Below are positions 37,252 to 50,320 of a stretch of DNA of 64,000 bases, piece by piece. A program made the translations under genes and the position numbers. Numbering within the stretch: position 1 is the stretch's first letter; each line of letters begins with the position of its first letter. This DNA is from Amphimedon queenslandica (Eukaryota > Porifera > Demospongiae > Haplosclerida > Niphatidae): contig NW_003546460.1 of the NCBI RefSeq assembly GCF_000090795.2, positions 1 through 64,000 on the forward strand. The letters run 5' to 3'. A model generated the notes under the pieces. That model saw nothing but the letters and a program-made list of their open reading frames with translations. It did no database searches and was not told where the DNA came from.

Positions 37252-38846
37252 ATGGGGAGGATCAGTCTATTGTTGCTTCTATCTGTCTTTATTGTGACCA
37301 GCAGTAAGTTTATCATGCAGCCTAGTCTTATAATATTCAATTACTGTAGAATCTCAGTCTTGTACTGAGAATGACCTGAGATTAGTTTGGGGTAGTGGCC
37401 CATGGGAAGGGAACCTGCAGATTTGCATTAACGGTAACTGGGGCTGGGTCTGCGACAATAGCTTTGGAACTGTTGATGCTCAAGTTGCCTGCAGACAGCT
37501 TGGATTCCAAACAACAGGTCAGTAGAGTACTGCAATGATATATACATGTACTATATTGATTCTATTACAGGAGCTGCATATCGCATGTGGTCTTATTATG
37601 GTCTGGGTAATATATCAACTCCCCTTTTGCTTGATGGGCTCAACTGTGCTGGTAATGAAAACAGGATTATTGACTGTCCAAGACCGTATCCAGTTGGGGT
37701 CGTTAGCTGTTTGTATAATGAGATAATTGGGATTGTCTGTCCAAGTAAGCTAATAATGCATATTATGCTTAAAATATATTATACTAGATGACTTAAACAT
37801 TTTATTATTATAATGGTTTTAAAATTAGTTTAATTTTTTGTGTAGGCGGTGGTGGTTGTACTGGTAATCAGATCAGAAGGATAAGGAACAACAATGGTGT
37901 ACCTTTTAGAGGCAACGGTCGTGTTGAGATGTGTTACAACGGTCAATGGGGAAGAGTTTGTGATGATTCCTGGGGCAGTAATGACGTTAAAGTTGCCTGC
38001 TATGAGTTGGGCTTCACCAAACAAAGTAAAGTAGACTATATTATAAAAGATTATCATGATTCTTATGATGAATATAGGAGTTGCTACTTATTGTTGTTCA
38101 AGGTACTTTGGTCAAGGATATGGTCCGTATGTTTATGATGATGTTGCTTGTTCATCTGCTGAGACTTCACTGATATCCTGCAATTCAAGAGCATTGGGAT
38201 CAACTAACTGTGCTGGTAGCAATGACGCTGGAATCGGATGCTCTGGTAAATTAATAATAATATTAGTACTTCTAATTTATATTACATTTTCTGATACATA
38301 TTGATGCCCTTATGCTGTGTAGAAAGTTTGAACCAATTTTGTCTAAATTTTTTAAAGTTATAGCCATACCTATTACCACCTGTACTTAACTCAGGTACTA
38401 TAACTTCTTCTTGTACTAATGGTGATGTAAAACTATGGCGTCCTAGTGATGGTCCAGAGTATTTTGGACTAGCTCTGTATTGTAAGAACAGCAAATGGAC
38501 TGGAGTCTGTGATGATAGCTTCACCTGCCACACTGCTAGACTTATATGTGAACAGTTGGGCTACCCTGGAGCTCTTTGTAAGCTTCACTGAACAATGACT
38601 GTATCTAATTCAATACTAATCTCTTATAGATTATAGAGGTGAAGGTTATTGGGGATATTTCTACAGTACACTAGGGAACAATGGTGTTGATCATTATGCT
38701 TGGTCCTGTAGTGCTTCTCATACCTCACTATCTCAATGTTCCTACTATTATCACTCCAGCTGTAATGCTTATCATGACCAGTTTGGTATTATGTGTACCC
38801 CAAAAGATCAAAGTTAGTCCAAGAAACATAATTATTAATATAAACA

Positions 38847-38879
<33 letters not shown>

Positions 38880-39789
38880 TTACAGAATCAGAGTGCACCA
38901 CTGGAACAGTTAGGCTAGTCAATGGTACTAGTAGCAACAATGGAAGAGTAGAGTATTGCTTTGATGGTGGTTGGGCTTCACTCTGTGGCCTATCAGCTCC
39001 AGCTTCTACTGCAGTCTGTAGAACACTGGGATTCAACACGAGCTGTATGGAAATTAATATTGAAATACTTTATTATTATTTTATTATTATTTATTTAGTT
39101 GCTTCTATCTATAATGATGAAAGATATGGAAGGAATAATAACCCAAGTAGTCTCAGCTACTTAAGTTGCCCCACTTCAGCTACCCACTTGAACCAGTGTA
39201 CTGCTATACGTAAAGGTAACGGTGGTTGCTGGCGCAGTGTCTCAAGGTGTGGCAAGGAATATTCCGTCCAATGTTACAGTAAGCATGCGCTGACATTTAA
39301 TAATAATTTATTTTGATATTTTATAGATAATATTGGTGAATGTACTGATGGCAGTTTTAGACTTGTGAATGGAACAATAGAGCAGGAAGGAAGAGTAGAG
39401 ATATGTACTAATGGCCTCTGGGGTGCTATCTGTCATGGAAGCTGGAACTCCATTGATGCTTTTGTATTGTGTAGATCACTAGGATATGGAGGATCAGGTA
39501 TTATTTTATTTCTTATTCCTTTATTTATTTATCTATTTATTTATTTATTTATTTTTAAGGTCCTACAACTTATTGGACTTCAACCTTTGGTCTTGCCACT
39601 GGCCCAGCTCCATGGAAGAACGTCCTATGCTATGGGTGGGAGAACACACTCTTTGACTGTCAGAAGACAATATATCCTTATGACAGTTGCCCTGTACAGA
39701 ACACTGTGGGTGTAGCCTGCAAAGATGGTGAGCATATACTAGTAGTATACTGTGTTCTTTTACTCAGTGTTTTTAATTAATTAATTAAT

Positions 39790-39828
<39 letters not shown>

Positions 39829-42800
39829 TAACAACAGGTTGTGCCAATGGTCAAGTGAGACTGGTTGGTGGTAACTTTGAGAACGAAGGGACCATACAAG
39901 TTTGTTATAGTGGAAGATGGGGACAGGTATCTGATCAGGGATGGGACGCCAATGGTGCTAGAGTAGTATGTAATCAACTAGGATACACTGGAGGAAGTAA
40001 GAACCTATATTTAAATTATTATTATTATTATTATTAATATTATTTTTTTAATTTTTAGATGCTGTCCCTACTACTGGTTCGTCTTATGGTAAATCCAACC
40101 TCACCATACATCTCAAGTTTGTTGCTTGTTCTGGAAATGAGATTAACATTGACCTTTGCTCTAAGACAAAGCTCTCACTAAACAACGGCAAAAAGGAACT
40201 AGTCACTGCTCAAGTGGCTGGTGTAGACTGTATTTATGACGTGCCAACTGATCCACCTTGCATTGCTACTCCTCCTCTATACAATACACAAGGGAACCAG
40301 TGTGGAGCTGCTCAGAATAGGACCGTTAGGATAAATCCTGACGATTCACCTGGTAATGGTCGCGTACAATATTGCTACAATGGATACTGGTCTCCATTCT
40401 GTAACATGGACCCTGTCACTGCTTCCATTGCATGCAATGATCTAGGCTATACTGCATACTCATGTAAGTGCTAATATTTTTATTGCTATTATCATTGTTT
40501 TCACTGCTTTATAGGGGGCTCTATAATTGATAATGGGAATTATGCTACAGCCAATTTAATGAACATTAGTTTGTTTGACAGAGTTAGCTGCACTGGATCA
40601 GAGTCAAGCATAACCCAGTGTACCCTGGTGCCCAGTGACCCATCCTGTACTCCGTACTGCAGTACCAACCTTGGGCTAAGATGTTACGATAATACAATAC
40701 CTTCTAATCAGTGCTCACCTGAAGGATCACTGAGACTAGCTGATGGTGTCATTGATAATGAGGGAAGAGTAGAAGTGTGTGTTAATGGAGTATGGGGAGC
40801 TGTCTGTGATCAAGGATTTGATAAAACTGATGCTTACGTTGTATGCAAACAACTGGGCCACCCTGAACTAGGTAACAATAATAATAATAATAATAATAAT
40901 ACTTTATTATTATTTCAGAGCCCTATGTCTTCACAAACTCTACATTTGGTGCTGGTCAGTTCCCAATAGTCTATTCTAATCTTGGTTGTGGTGGATATGA
41001 GAATTCCCTTGCTGCCTGTCAGAAACAGACCTACCCCAACACTACCTGCTCCCGTAACAATGTAGCTGGAGTACTCTGTGGATATGGTGAGTGTCATATA
41101 TTTATCATTACTAATATTGTAATTGGTTATTTATACTTCAGATTGTACTGATGGTGATATTAGGCTTGTTGGTAGTCAGTGGAATTATGAAGGGACTGTT
41201 GAGATATGCTTTGATAACCTCTGGGGCCTGATATCTGACTCAGTCTGGACACTGTCAACTGCTCAAGTTATCTGTCAGCAACTGGGGTATCAAGCTGAAG
41301 GTAAACCATTATCATTACATCATCATCGTCACTATTATTACTTATTGTTATTATTTATCATTACACTATACTATTATTACTATTTATTATTTGGCATTTT
41401 TATAGGGACTCTTGCTGTAAGAGGTTCACAGTATGGAAAACCAAATAACCTCACGATACACTTCAGGAATGTTTCCTGCAATGGAGATGAGGCTACATTC
41501 AGTGATTGCTCTTATTCAACACTTTCACTGGCTCAAGGGAAAGCACTCCTTGCTACTGATGATGTTGCTGGAGTCAAGTGCTACACTCCTGATCAGTGTG
41601 TCCCTCCTCCTGCTGCTACTGGTGGTGAGTGCACTAATGGAGCATTGAGACAAAGAGGAGGTCAAGGTGGTATCCCTGAAGGCAATCTAGAGTATTGCTA
41701 CAGAGGGTACTGGTCACCATTCTGCTACCTTGGGACCACAGAGGCTACTGTTGCCTGTAGACAGTTGGGATATTCCAGCTATGACTGTAAGAAATAACTG
41801 AATTATTATTTATTTATTTATTCATTTGTTTTTAGTGACTGTTATATTTAGTGATGGTCGATTTGGAAGTATTTCAAACACCAGTTTATTCCAGAACATC
41901 ACTTGTGAGGCTAACCCAAATGCTGGTTTGCTCAGTGACTGTCAGGTCATTGATACTTGTCAATCAACTTGTCCTAATGCCATTGGATTAAGATGCTATG
42001 GTAAGATAGAGCAGAATAAAGAGTTGAGCTGTTATTTTATTGTATTTATAGAGTCTGGTAATTGTATGGAAGGAAGTGTCCGTTTGGTTAATGGCAGCTT
42101 TACAACTGAAGGAAGAGTTGAGGTTTGCAGTAATGGCATTTGGGGAACCATATGTGCTAATAAATTTACTGCAATTGATGCATACGTGATCTGTAAAGAA
42201 CTGGGCTATGGTCTGCTTGGTAAGTATTTTGAAAGTCAAGCATTCATTTTATTTATGATCCAGAGCCAACTGTGTATAATAATTCTTATTATGGTGATGG
42301 AGATGGATCCATTGTTATATCAGAGCTTGACTGTAAAGGATATGAGCCTACAGTACTGGACTGTGCTAAGAAAGACTATGGATCATTTACATGTTCTCGT
42401 GATAATGTCATAGGAATAGTCTGCCAAGAAAGTAAGCAAAATATGCAATATAAGTCAGAAAAAAATTATAAAAGTGGTAAAATCTCACTTTTTAATTTTT
42501 GGTAAAATTTACCCAATGTCCCCTGCTCAATTTCCTGATGATTTATACTTCCTTTGTTTTTTGTTGCAGATTGTCAAGATGGTGATATTCAGTTGTCTGG
42601 TGGAACTACAAACACTCAAGGAACTGTACAATATTGCTATTACAACACCTGGGGACTTATATCTGATAATTCATGGACTGACAATGCAGCAAGAGTTGTA
42701 TGTTCTCAATTGGGACACACAGGTATACTAATCATGAAAAAGAATTATAATATTTATTATTTTATAGGTGGCACGGCTGTCAGAGGTTCTGCTTATGGGA

Positions 42801-43444
42801 AGCCAAACAGGACCATTGTGCTAAGCTCAGTTGATTGTGGAGGGACTGAAAACTCACTGCAAGATTGTCAATCCAGCATATTGAGTCCTGATGATGGACG
42901 CTCGCTGTATCCTCATGTTGCAGTAGCTGGTGTCATGTGTGTAGATTCTACTCCTGCTCCTACTAGTGGCACTTCTGAAGTTGTGTCTACCAATAGTGCA
43001 GCAGTCGGACTAGCTATTGTAATGATATTCCTAATCCTTATTATACTGATTACCATTGGGTAAGTCAATGTGATACTAATAAAGAATGCATTTTGAAACT
43101 CCTTCATGATAAGTTGTGCATGTAACATTTTGTCACCTTTTTTATCTACATGCAAGCACATCTTAATTATTGCTACGAGAGTATAAACAAGGTCTAACAA
43201 GCAAACATGGAATATAATATTAATTCTTGTTTGTTTCTCCTCCTTTAGTATGATTCTTTATGTTTTCTTCATGCGTCAGAAAGTGATCCGGACAAATGCT
43301 GTTCTTAATGAGCCAAGAGTGAAGATGTCTGGGTTGGGCGATACAGGAGTTAACAATCCAATGGTGGGGCTGGAGGAAGAGGGACTGGAGGATTTCAACA
43401 CTGCTGATCAAGATGAACTAGTTGATAGATTAAATAAAATGTAA
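37252..43444 (+). CDS. SRCR-D: 12-SRCR-domain transmembrane receptor
   Basis: Signal peptide [18 protein letters not shown] from 37252. Domain exon starts: D1 37349/37571, D2 37846/38077, D3 about 38395/38630, D4 38886/39100, D5 39327/39560, D6 39838/40059, D7 within 40059-40464 and 40515, D8 within 40515-40873 and 40918, D9 41142/41406, D10 within 41406-41787 and 41836, D11 42052/42264, D12 42571/42768. The transmembrane helix ([19 protein letters not shown]) continues into [11 protein letters not shown]. The tail [28 protein letters not shown] resembles those of SRCR-A and SRCR-E. Fragments of the dispersed repeat lie in the D2-D3 and D11-D12 introns. Starts 216 bp after SRCR-C. Confidence 0.94.
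38280..38370. repeat. Half-unit of the dispersed repeat in an SRCR-D intron
   Basis: Reads TTTTCTGATACATATTGATG and TATGCTGTGTAGAAAGTTTGA, the reverse orientation of the array at 14180-15300. Confidence 0.7.
42470..42535. repeat. Short decayed repeat-family fragment in an SRCR-D intron
   Basis: GGTAAAATCTCACTTTTTAATTTTTGG resembles the spacer part of the 186-bp unit; the palindromic core is lost. Confidence 0.4.
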
Positions 43445-43778
43445 TACATGAAAGACTTTGCTGCTCTTTTGTTCACATACATGCATATACATTCAAAGCT
43501 GTTTTTGTCATTGTTTACTGCTTTTATATATACTTAATATTTTATGTTCCTTTTACATTGAAGACTTTCTTATTATAGTCTGCACTTAAATTTCCTGTGA
43601 TTTTACACTATTCATTGTAGTCATAGATATCTATGTTGTAGTGCAGTTTCGCCCAATCAACTTCTCGTGTGGGCCCCGTGACTCATGATTTTCCACAAAT
43701 AAAAATAATTGACACTGCAAAGACCACCCAGTAAGAACGTACTGCGCTCTTGTTTCTCTTGAAAAAAGTCGCTGTGAT
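43445..43778. promoter_or_regulatory. Intergenic region with upstream element of SRCR-E
   Basis: About 330 bp. AGACCACCCA at 43721-43730 lies 48 bp before the SRCR-E ATG and matches the elements before SRCR-B and SRCR-D at nine of ten bases. The left part is presumably the 3' UTR of SRCR-D. Confidence 0.35.
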
Positions 43779-46700
43779 ATGGGGGCTTTCTTTTATTATT
43801 TGCTAGCTCTGGCAGCCTTTGCTGCAGTAGGAGTAGGTGAGTATTAGATAGTTGTAAGTTTCTTCGAACTCATTAACAATGTCTGCCGCATAGATTCTCA
43901 GTGCACAGAGAACTTGACTCGTGTTGTGTGGGGAGATGGCCCGTGGGAGGGCAACCTTCAGGTGTGCATTGGTGGGGTATGGGGCTGGATATGTCAGAAT
44001 GGCTTTGGAACCCCTGATGCCCAAGTAGCTTGCAAGGAGTTAGGATACACAGCTCCAGGTTAGTGAGCTTCTTCTTCTCACTCACTTCATTAATGCTGCT
44101 GCTGCAGGAGCTTACTATCGTGTCTGGTCCTATTATGGTGTTGGTAATAACTCTGTACCTATACATCTGGATAGACTCAACTGTGTTGGGACTGAAACAA
44201 AGCTAATGCAATGCAGTCGATCAATTGGGATTGGACAAAGTAACTGTGGATACAACCAAATTGCTGGTGTAGCCTGTGCAAGTAAGTTCATTGTATTCTT
44301 TTCACTTTATTTTTTCAATTTTTTAAGGTGGTGGTACTTGCTCTAATGGAGCCATTCGTAAAATCAGAAATAGCAATGGGACTCCATATCGTGGAGGAGG
44401 TCGTGTTGAAGTGTGCAGTGGAGGAGTGTGGGGGTCGGTCTGTGATGATTATTTTGGCTGGGTTGATGCTAAAGTGGCCTGCGTTTCACTAGGATATAGT
44501 GGCAGCCGTAAGTACCATTGCTACTCTTGTTACTATTCAGTATTAATATTGTTGTTTTTGTTATTGCAGTTTTAGGCTATTCTTGTTGTGCCAGATATTA
44601 CGGTCAAGGATATGGTAGTATTTTTCTTGATAACTTGCATTGTTCTGGAAACGAAGCTAGTCTCTTTTCATGCCCTCACAACGGAGTTGGTAACCACAAC
44701 TGTGGTCACAATGAAGATTCTGGTATCCACTGCATAGGTAAATTTTATATTGAGCTCTTTAGCATGAATAATTATTAATTAATAATAGGAGTCTTTAAAC
44801 CAAATACCTGTACTAATGGTGATGTAGCTCTTTGGCGTCCTAGTGATGGTCCAGAATATTACGGATTAGCCTTGTATTGTAAGAGCAACAGGTGGATTGG
44901 AGTCTGTGATGATAGCTTTACCTGCCACACTGCTAGACTCTTCTGCCAACAGTTAGGGTTTGCTGGAGCACTGTGTAAGTAACTGCATTTCTCTTTAATG
45001 ATAATTTTTAATTTGCAATGATCAAGCTAACTGTCCAAAAATTGTACACTAAATTAATGATTGATCATTTTATAGTTACAAGATCAGAGGGCTACTGGGG
45101 CCTGTATTATTATCAAGGAGATGGTGTGGATCATTATGCCTGGTCCTGCAACTCTGGACACAAGTCTCTATCACAGTGCAGCTATTCTTATCATTCAAAC
45201 TGTTATCATAATCATGATCAGTTTGGTATTGCTTGCTATCCTAATGTACAAGGTAAGCTTACATTAATATTCCTCCTTTATGCTTCCTCCATGATAGGGA
45301 GTCAGTGTACCAATGGTGATGTTCAATTGCAAGATGGCACAAACTCTACTAATGGCCGTGCAATGTATTGCTTTGAGGGCTACTGGACTCCTCTATGCTC
45401 AATTTCTGCTTCCACTGCATCAGCAATTTGCAAAACTCTTGGATTCACTTCACCTTGTAAGATAAAATAAACAATAATTTATTACTGATTACTTTCATCA
45501 GATGCTATTGTCTATACTGATGAGAGATTTGGTACAAGTGAGAGGAGAAGCGGATTGAATTATCTCAATTGTCCAGCTGGTGCTACCAACATTAGCTCTC
45601 AGTGCACTGCAGTCTACAAGACATGGAGTGGTGGCTGTTACATCAGTTATGGAAAGTGTGGCAAGGAGGCTGGTATACAATGCTTCAGTAAGAATAATAC
45701 TCTGTGCTTTACTGATTATTTATGCTTATTGATATTGTATAGATGCATCACAGGACTGCACTGATGGCAGTGTTAGGTTAGTCAATGGTGTACTAGAGCA
45801 GGAAGGCAGAGTTGAAGTGTGCAGCTATGGACTGTGGGGGACAGTCTGTCAAGGTGACTGGAATGCTATTGATGCTTATATAGTCTGCAATCAACTTGGA
45901 TACACTGGAACAGGTAAACCTACTAATAATGATGCTGTATGTATTATGTGCTTTCTTTGTTTTCTCCAGGACCTCTCTCATATTATAACTCAAAGTTTGG
46001 TGTTGCCAGTCATCTCCCTACAGTATACAATAATGTGAAGTGTGTTGGTTGGGAAAAATCCATTACTGAGTGCACAAAGAATGTATATCCTGCAGGATCT
46101 TGTTCTCAATCTCAGACTGCCAGTGTTGTATGCAAAGAAGGTATCCCTTTATTAATATTATTTTATATTTTTTGTTTATTATTATTATTAATTTTAACAA
46201 GGTTGCAGGGATGGTGAAGTCAGGCTTCTTGGAGGTGGTTTTGAGAATGAAGGAACAGTCCAGATCTGTTATGGTGGTCTCTGGGGTCTTGTGTCTGATA
46301 ATCAATGGGACGTGAATGATGCCAATGTTGTATGCTATCAGCTTGGGTTTGGAGGAGGAAGTAGGTTACATAATGTGAAATTATTATCATCATTGTTATT
46401 ATTGTTGTTATATTAATATTTTAGATGCATTGGCAATTCTTAATAATCAATATGGTAAACCCAACATGACCATTCACATCAGAAACGTGGCATGTCTTGG
46501 AAATGAAACCTTCCTTGACAACTGCACTAAGATAAAAAACTCACTGTCAAGTGGCTCATCACAACTAGCCAGCACCAGTGTGGCTGGGGTGGACTGTCTT
46601 TTTGATACTCCAACTGATCCTCCTTGTATCCAGAGACCTGTTCTTTATGATTCTTTTGGTTCTGAATGTACTAATGGATCTGTGAGACTGCAGGGTGGAT

Positions 46701-49700
46701 CATCATCTGAGGGTAGAGTAGAGTACTGTCACAATGGCTATTGGTCACCATTCTGTAAGATGGACCCTATGGTAGCTAAAGTGGCTTGTATGCAATTGGG
46801 ATTCACACAATATTCATGTAAGTATAGTCAAAAATGATTTAAATACTTATTTATTTATTTATTTATTTTAGGGGGTGCTATTCTAGAGGGTGGAGAGTTT
46901 GTTAGTGGAAGGAACATTAGTTTATTTGATAATATAACTTGCACTGGATCAGAGACTTCACTATCTCAATGTGCAGTTGCTGAAAACACTGACTGCACTC
47001 CTTTCTGTCGGTATAATCTTGGACTAAGGTGCTTCAATCCTGGCTCCTGTACTAATGGAGCACTGAGACTAGCTGATGGTGTCATTGATAATGAGGGAAG
47101 AGTAGAAGTGTGTGTTAATGGAGTATGGGGAGCTGTCTGTGATCAAGGATTTGATGTAACTGATGCTCATGTTGTATGCCAACAACTGGGTCACCCTGAA
47201 CTAGGTATTAAATAATAATTATAACAATAGCAATTTTATATTTCTTTTATTTCAGAGCCTATTGTTTTTGCTAATTCTGCATTTGGTCCTGGTCAGTATC
47301 CAATAGTGTACAATGATGTGGCTTGTGGTGGATATGAGAATTCACTCAGTGACTGTAACAAGCAGACCTACACCGCCTGCTCTAGATACAACACTGCTGG
47401 AGTGCTTTGTGGATATGGTACCCAAAAATGACATTAAAATGATCTTTATTGAATATTTTTAGATTGTCGTGATGGTGATGTGCGTCTAGTTGGTGGTAGT
47501 GTGGCTAATGAAGGAACTGTTGAAATATGTTTTAATAATCTCTGGGGTACTGTCAATGAGGCTGGCTGGGGAGATGATGCAGCTGGCATACTTTGCTATC
47601 AATTAGGATTTGAAAAAGAAGGTACAAGAGCTGCCTCTTTATTTATTATTATCATCATCATTATTATTATTACAGGTAGTCAAGCTTCCTCTGATTTCCC
47701 CAAGCCATCACTGACAGTTCACTATGGTGACTTCTCCTGCACTGGGTCTGAGATGTCAATCACTGACTGTTCATATACAACATACTCACTGTATGAAGGG
47801 AAGTCTATTTCACAGCAGGCAACAGCAGTGGGTGGTGTTAGATGCAATCGTTGTTCAGTACCAGTTCCCCCCACTAATAATGATGGATGCTCTGATGGTG
47901 AGCTTAGACTGACTGGAGGTCAGGAAAGTGGAGTACAAGAAGGAAGACTGCAGTATTGTGTTCAGGGATCCTGGTCTGACTTCTGCTATCTTGGATCCAA
48001 TGAAGCTAGTGTAGCATGTAGGCAGCTTGGATTTGCTGATATTGATGGTAAGAGTTTGCAGTTTTGCACCTTGAGCTAACGCCCACACACTCAATTAGCA
48101 CCTTGAGCTAACGCCCACACACAATTACTACAGCTAACATAAATTAGTAATTATTATTCTTTATTTCTTATTATTATTATAGTATCTGTTGTCTTCACTG
48201 ATGGAAGGTTTGGTAGTGGTGCTACTACTAGTCTCTTTACTCATTTCAATTGCTCTCAGGGTGTATCACAATTCCTTGAGTGTCAACTTGATTCATGTCC
48301 TTCAACATGTCCACAGGCACTAGGACTTAGGTGTTATGGTAAATATAGACTTCTTACAATTATTATTATATAAATATTACTAATTATTCACACAAACAGA
48401 GGAGACTAATTGTGCTGAAGGAGAGACAAGGCTAGTTGGAGGATCATTTGATACTGAAGGAAGAGTTGAAGTTTGTCATAAAGGAATTTGGGGCTCGGTC
48501 TGTGCCACTGGATTTGATACAACTGATGCTCATGTGGCTTGCAAGGAAGTTGGAGTGGGACCATCAGGTAAGAAATAGACTTACATACATATTGATATAC
48601 TGGTAACTATAGCCCATGGTTTTTTTCCAAAAAATGACTTAAAAATCACTCCCAATTTTTATTACATTTTCTGATACATATTGATGTACTTATGCTATGT
48701 AGAAAGTTAGAGCCAATTCTGACTTCAATTTTCTGAGTTACGGCCATTTAAAAAAATGGGCCAAAATCTGAAAAATCCCTGTACTATAGCCCATGGTTAT
48801 TTCCAAAAAATGGCTCTGGAATCACCCCCAATTTTTATTACTTTTTCTGATACATACTGGTGTACTTAATCATTGGAATCTATTTTCAGAGCCGATTGTG
48901 TACAATAATTCTTATTTTGGTGATGGAGATGTTGCTATTGTTCTGTCTGACCTTCAATGCAATGGATACGAGAGGAGTATTGTCGATTGTAATCCAAAGG
49001 AGTTTGGATCATTTGAATGTTCACGTAGTGCTGTAGTGGGCGTGAGGTGTCAAGACAGTAAGCAAACGAATAATTGTTGTTATTATTATTTATTTTATTA
49101 TTTATATTTATTTATTTATTATTATTTTTAAGGGTGCTCAACTGGAGATGTTCAGTTGGTTAATGACAGAAACTTAACAAGTGAGGGGACAGTCCTTGTA
49201 TGCTACGACAATACCTGGGGTCTCATTACGGACAATGACTGGGGCAAACAAAATGCTGATGTTGTCTGCAAGCAACTTTATTATACCAATGGTGAGTAAT
49301 TCAAAATTATAACTATTACTACTAATAAACAATCATTTCTATAGGAGGTGAAGCTGTGCTTGGTTCATACTATGGCAAACCAAATAAAACAATCATTTAC
49401 AATAACGTAGCCTGCACTGGGAGCGAGTCCAGTATTGTTGATTGTACCAATGACCCATTGTCAGTTGATGATGCAAGGGCTATATTTGCAAGTGTCAATG
49501 TTGCTGGTGTGAGATGTGCAATGAATACCACGTCACCTCCAACCGATCTGCTGTCAGGAAGTGTATCTTCTACCAGTGCTTCTGTTGGTTTAGCCATTGC
49601 TCTCATTATACTGATAGCATCAATCGTGATCACAGTCATGTAAGTACAATATGGTCTTTATTATTATTATTATTTATATTTTATTGTAGTTTGATTATTT

Positions 49701-49858
49701 ATGTCCTCTTTAAGAAGAGCAGGGTGGGTAAATCCACTGTGATGAGACAGTCTAGAGTGATGATGTCTGGTGTTGAGAATCCTGGTGCTGGTCTAGAAGA
49801 TGATGATGATGAGTTCAATACTGCAGAAAAGGAAGCATACCTGAGAGAGTTCAAATAA
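43779..49858 (+). CDS. SRCR-E: 12-SRCR-domain transmembrane receptor
   Basis: Signal peptide [19 protein letters not shown] from 43779. Domain exon starts: D1 43893/44109, D2 44327/44570, D3 44790/45076, D4 45298/45503, D5 45742/45970, D6 46202/46425, D7 within 46425-46817 and 46872, D8 within 46872-47203 and 47256, D9 47463/47677, D10 within 47677-48047 and 48181, D11 48401/48890, D12 49133/49346. The transmembrane helix ([18 protein letters not shown]) continues into [11 protein letters not shown]. The tail [34 protein letters not shown] is closest to SRCR-D. The D7-D8 exon is almost identical in DNA to that of SRCR-A. Tandem repeat-family sequence fills the D11 intron. Last of the five; 3' end faces the Ig/FN3 gene. 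Confidence 0.94.
48585..48870. repeat. Repeat-family copies in the SRCR-E D11 intron
   Basis: Reverse-orientation units with TTCTGATACATATTGATG, TATGCTATGTAGAAAGTTAGA and the altered core CCTGTACTATAGCCCATGG. They resemble the copies in SRCR-C and in the THADA foldback. Confidence 0.8.
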
Positions 49859-50320
49859 ACTTTTATATACACATAGTATATATACATCCACACACATATA
49901 TATGCATAGTAGATCAAGCTATAGCTGCTGCCATTTATAACGATTATTGTTTTTTATGAGCTATTTTTATATTTATTACTTTTATTGTTATATAATAATA
50001 TGATTGGTCATGAGGTTGTCAGGGCTGGTTATTCATAGAGATGTTATTGTTCAGTACTGGCTGCATGCTAAACATGTGCAGAATACTTATGAATATCTTT
50101 AATGATAACACTGCTCATGAATAAAGGACTGCAAAGTAGGGTGGAGTCTTTATAATAATAAAAAATTATTTTTAACAGGAAACAATAATAATAATAACAG
50201 CTGTGTGCTTAAAAAATGCTGCAATAGTATTAAAAGGTATGATGCATGAGGTATAAAAACAAAATTCTAAATAAAGAATGTTATATTTTGCTATATAATT
50301 TAAACTAATTATAAGGATTT
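49859..50320. other. Intergenic region, tail to tail, no gene seen
   Basis: About 460 AT-rich bases between the SRCR-E stop and the stop of the minus-strand Ig/FN3 gene. It should hold both 3' UTRs. No repeat or RNA gene was recognised. Confidence 0.6.

Noticed and set aside
17367-49858. Five SRCR genes as an assembly duplication of one locus
   Set aside because: Signal peptides, tails, introns and most exons differ strongly between copies; only short tracts are near-identical.
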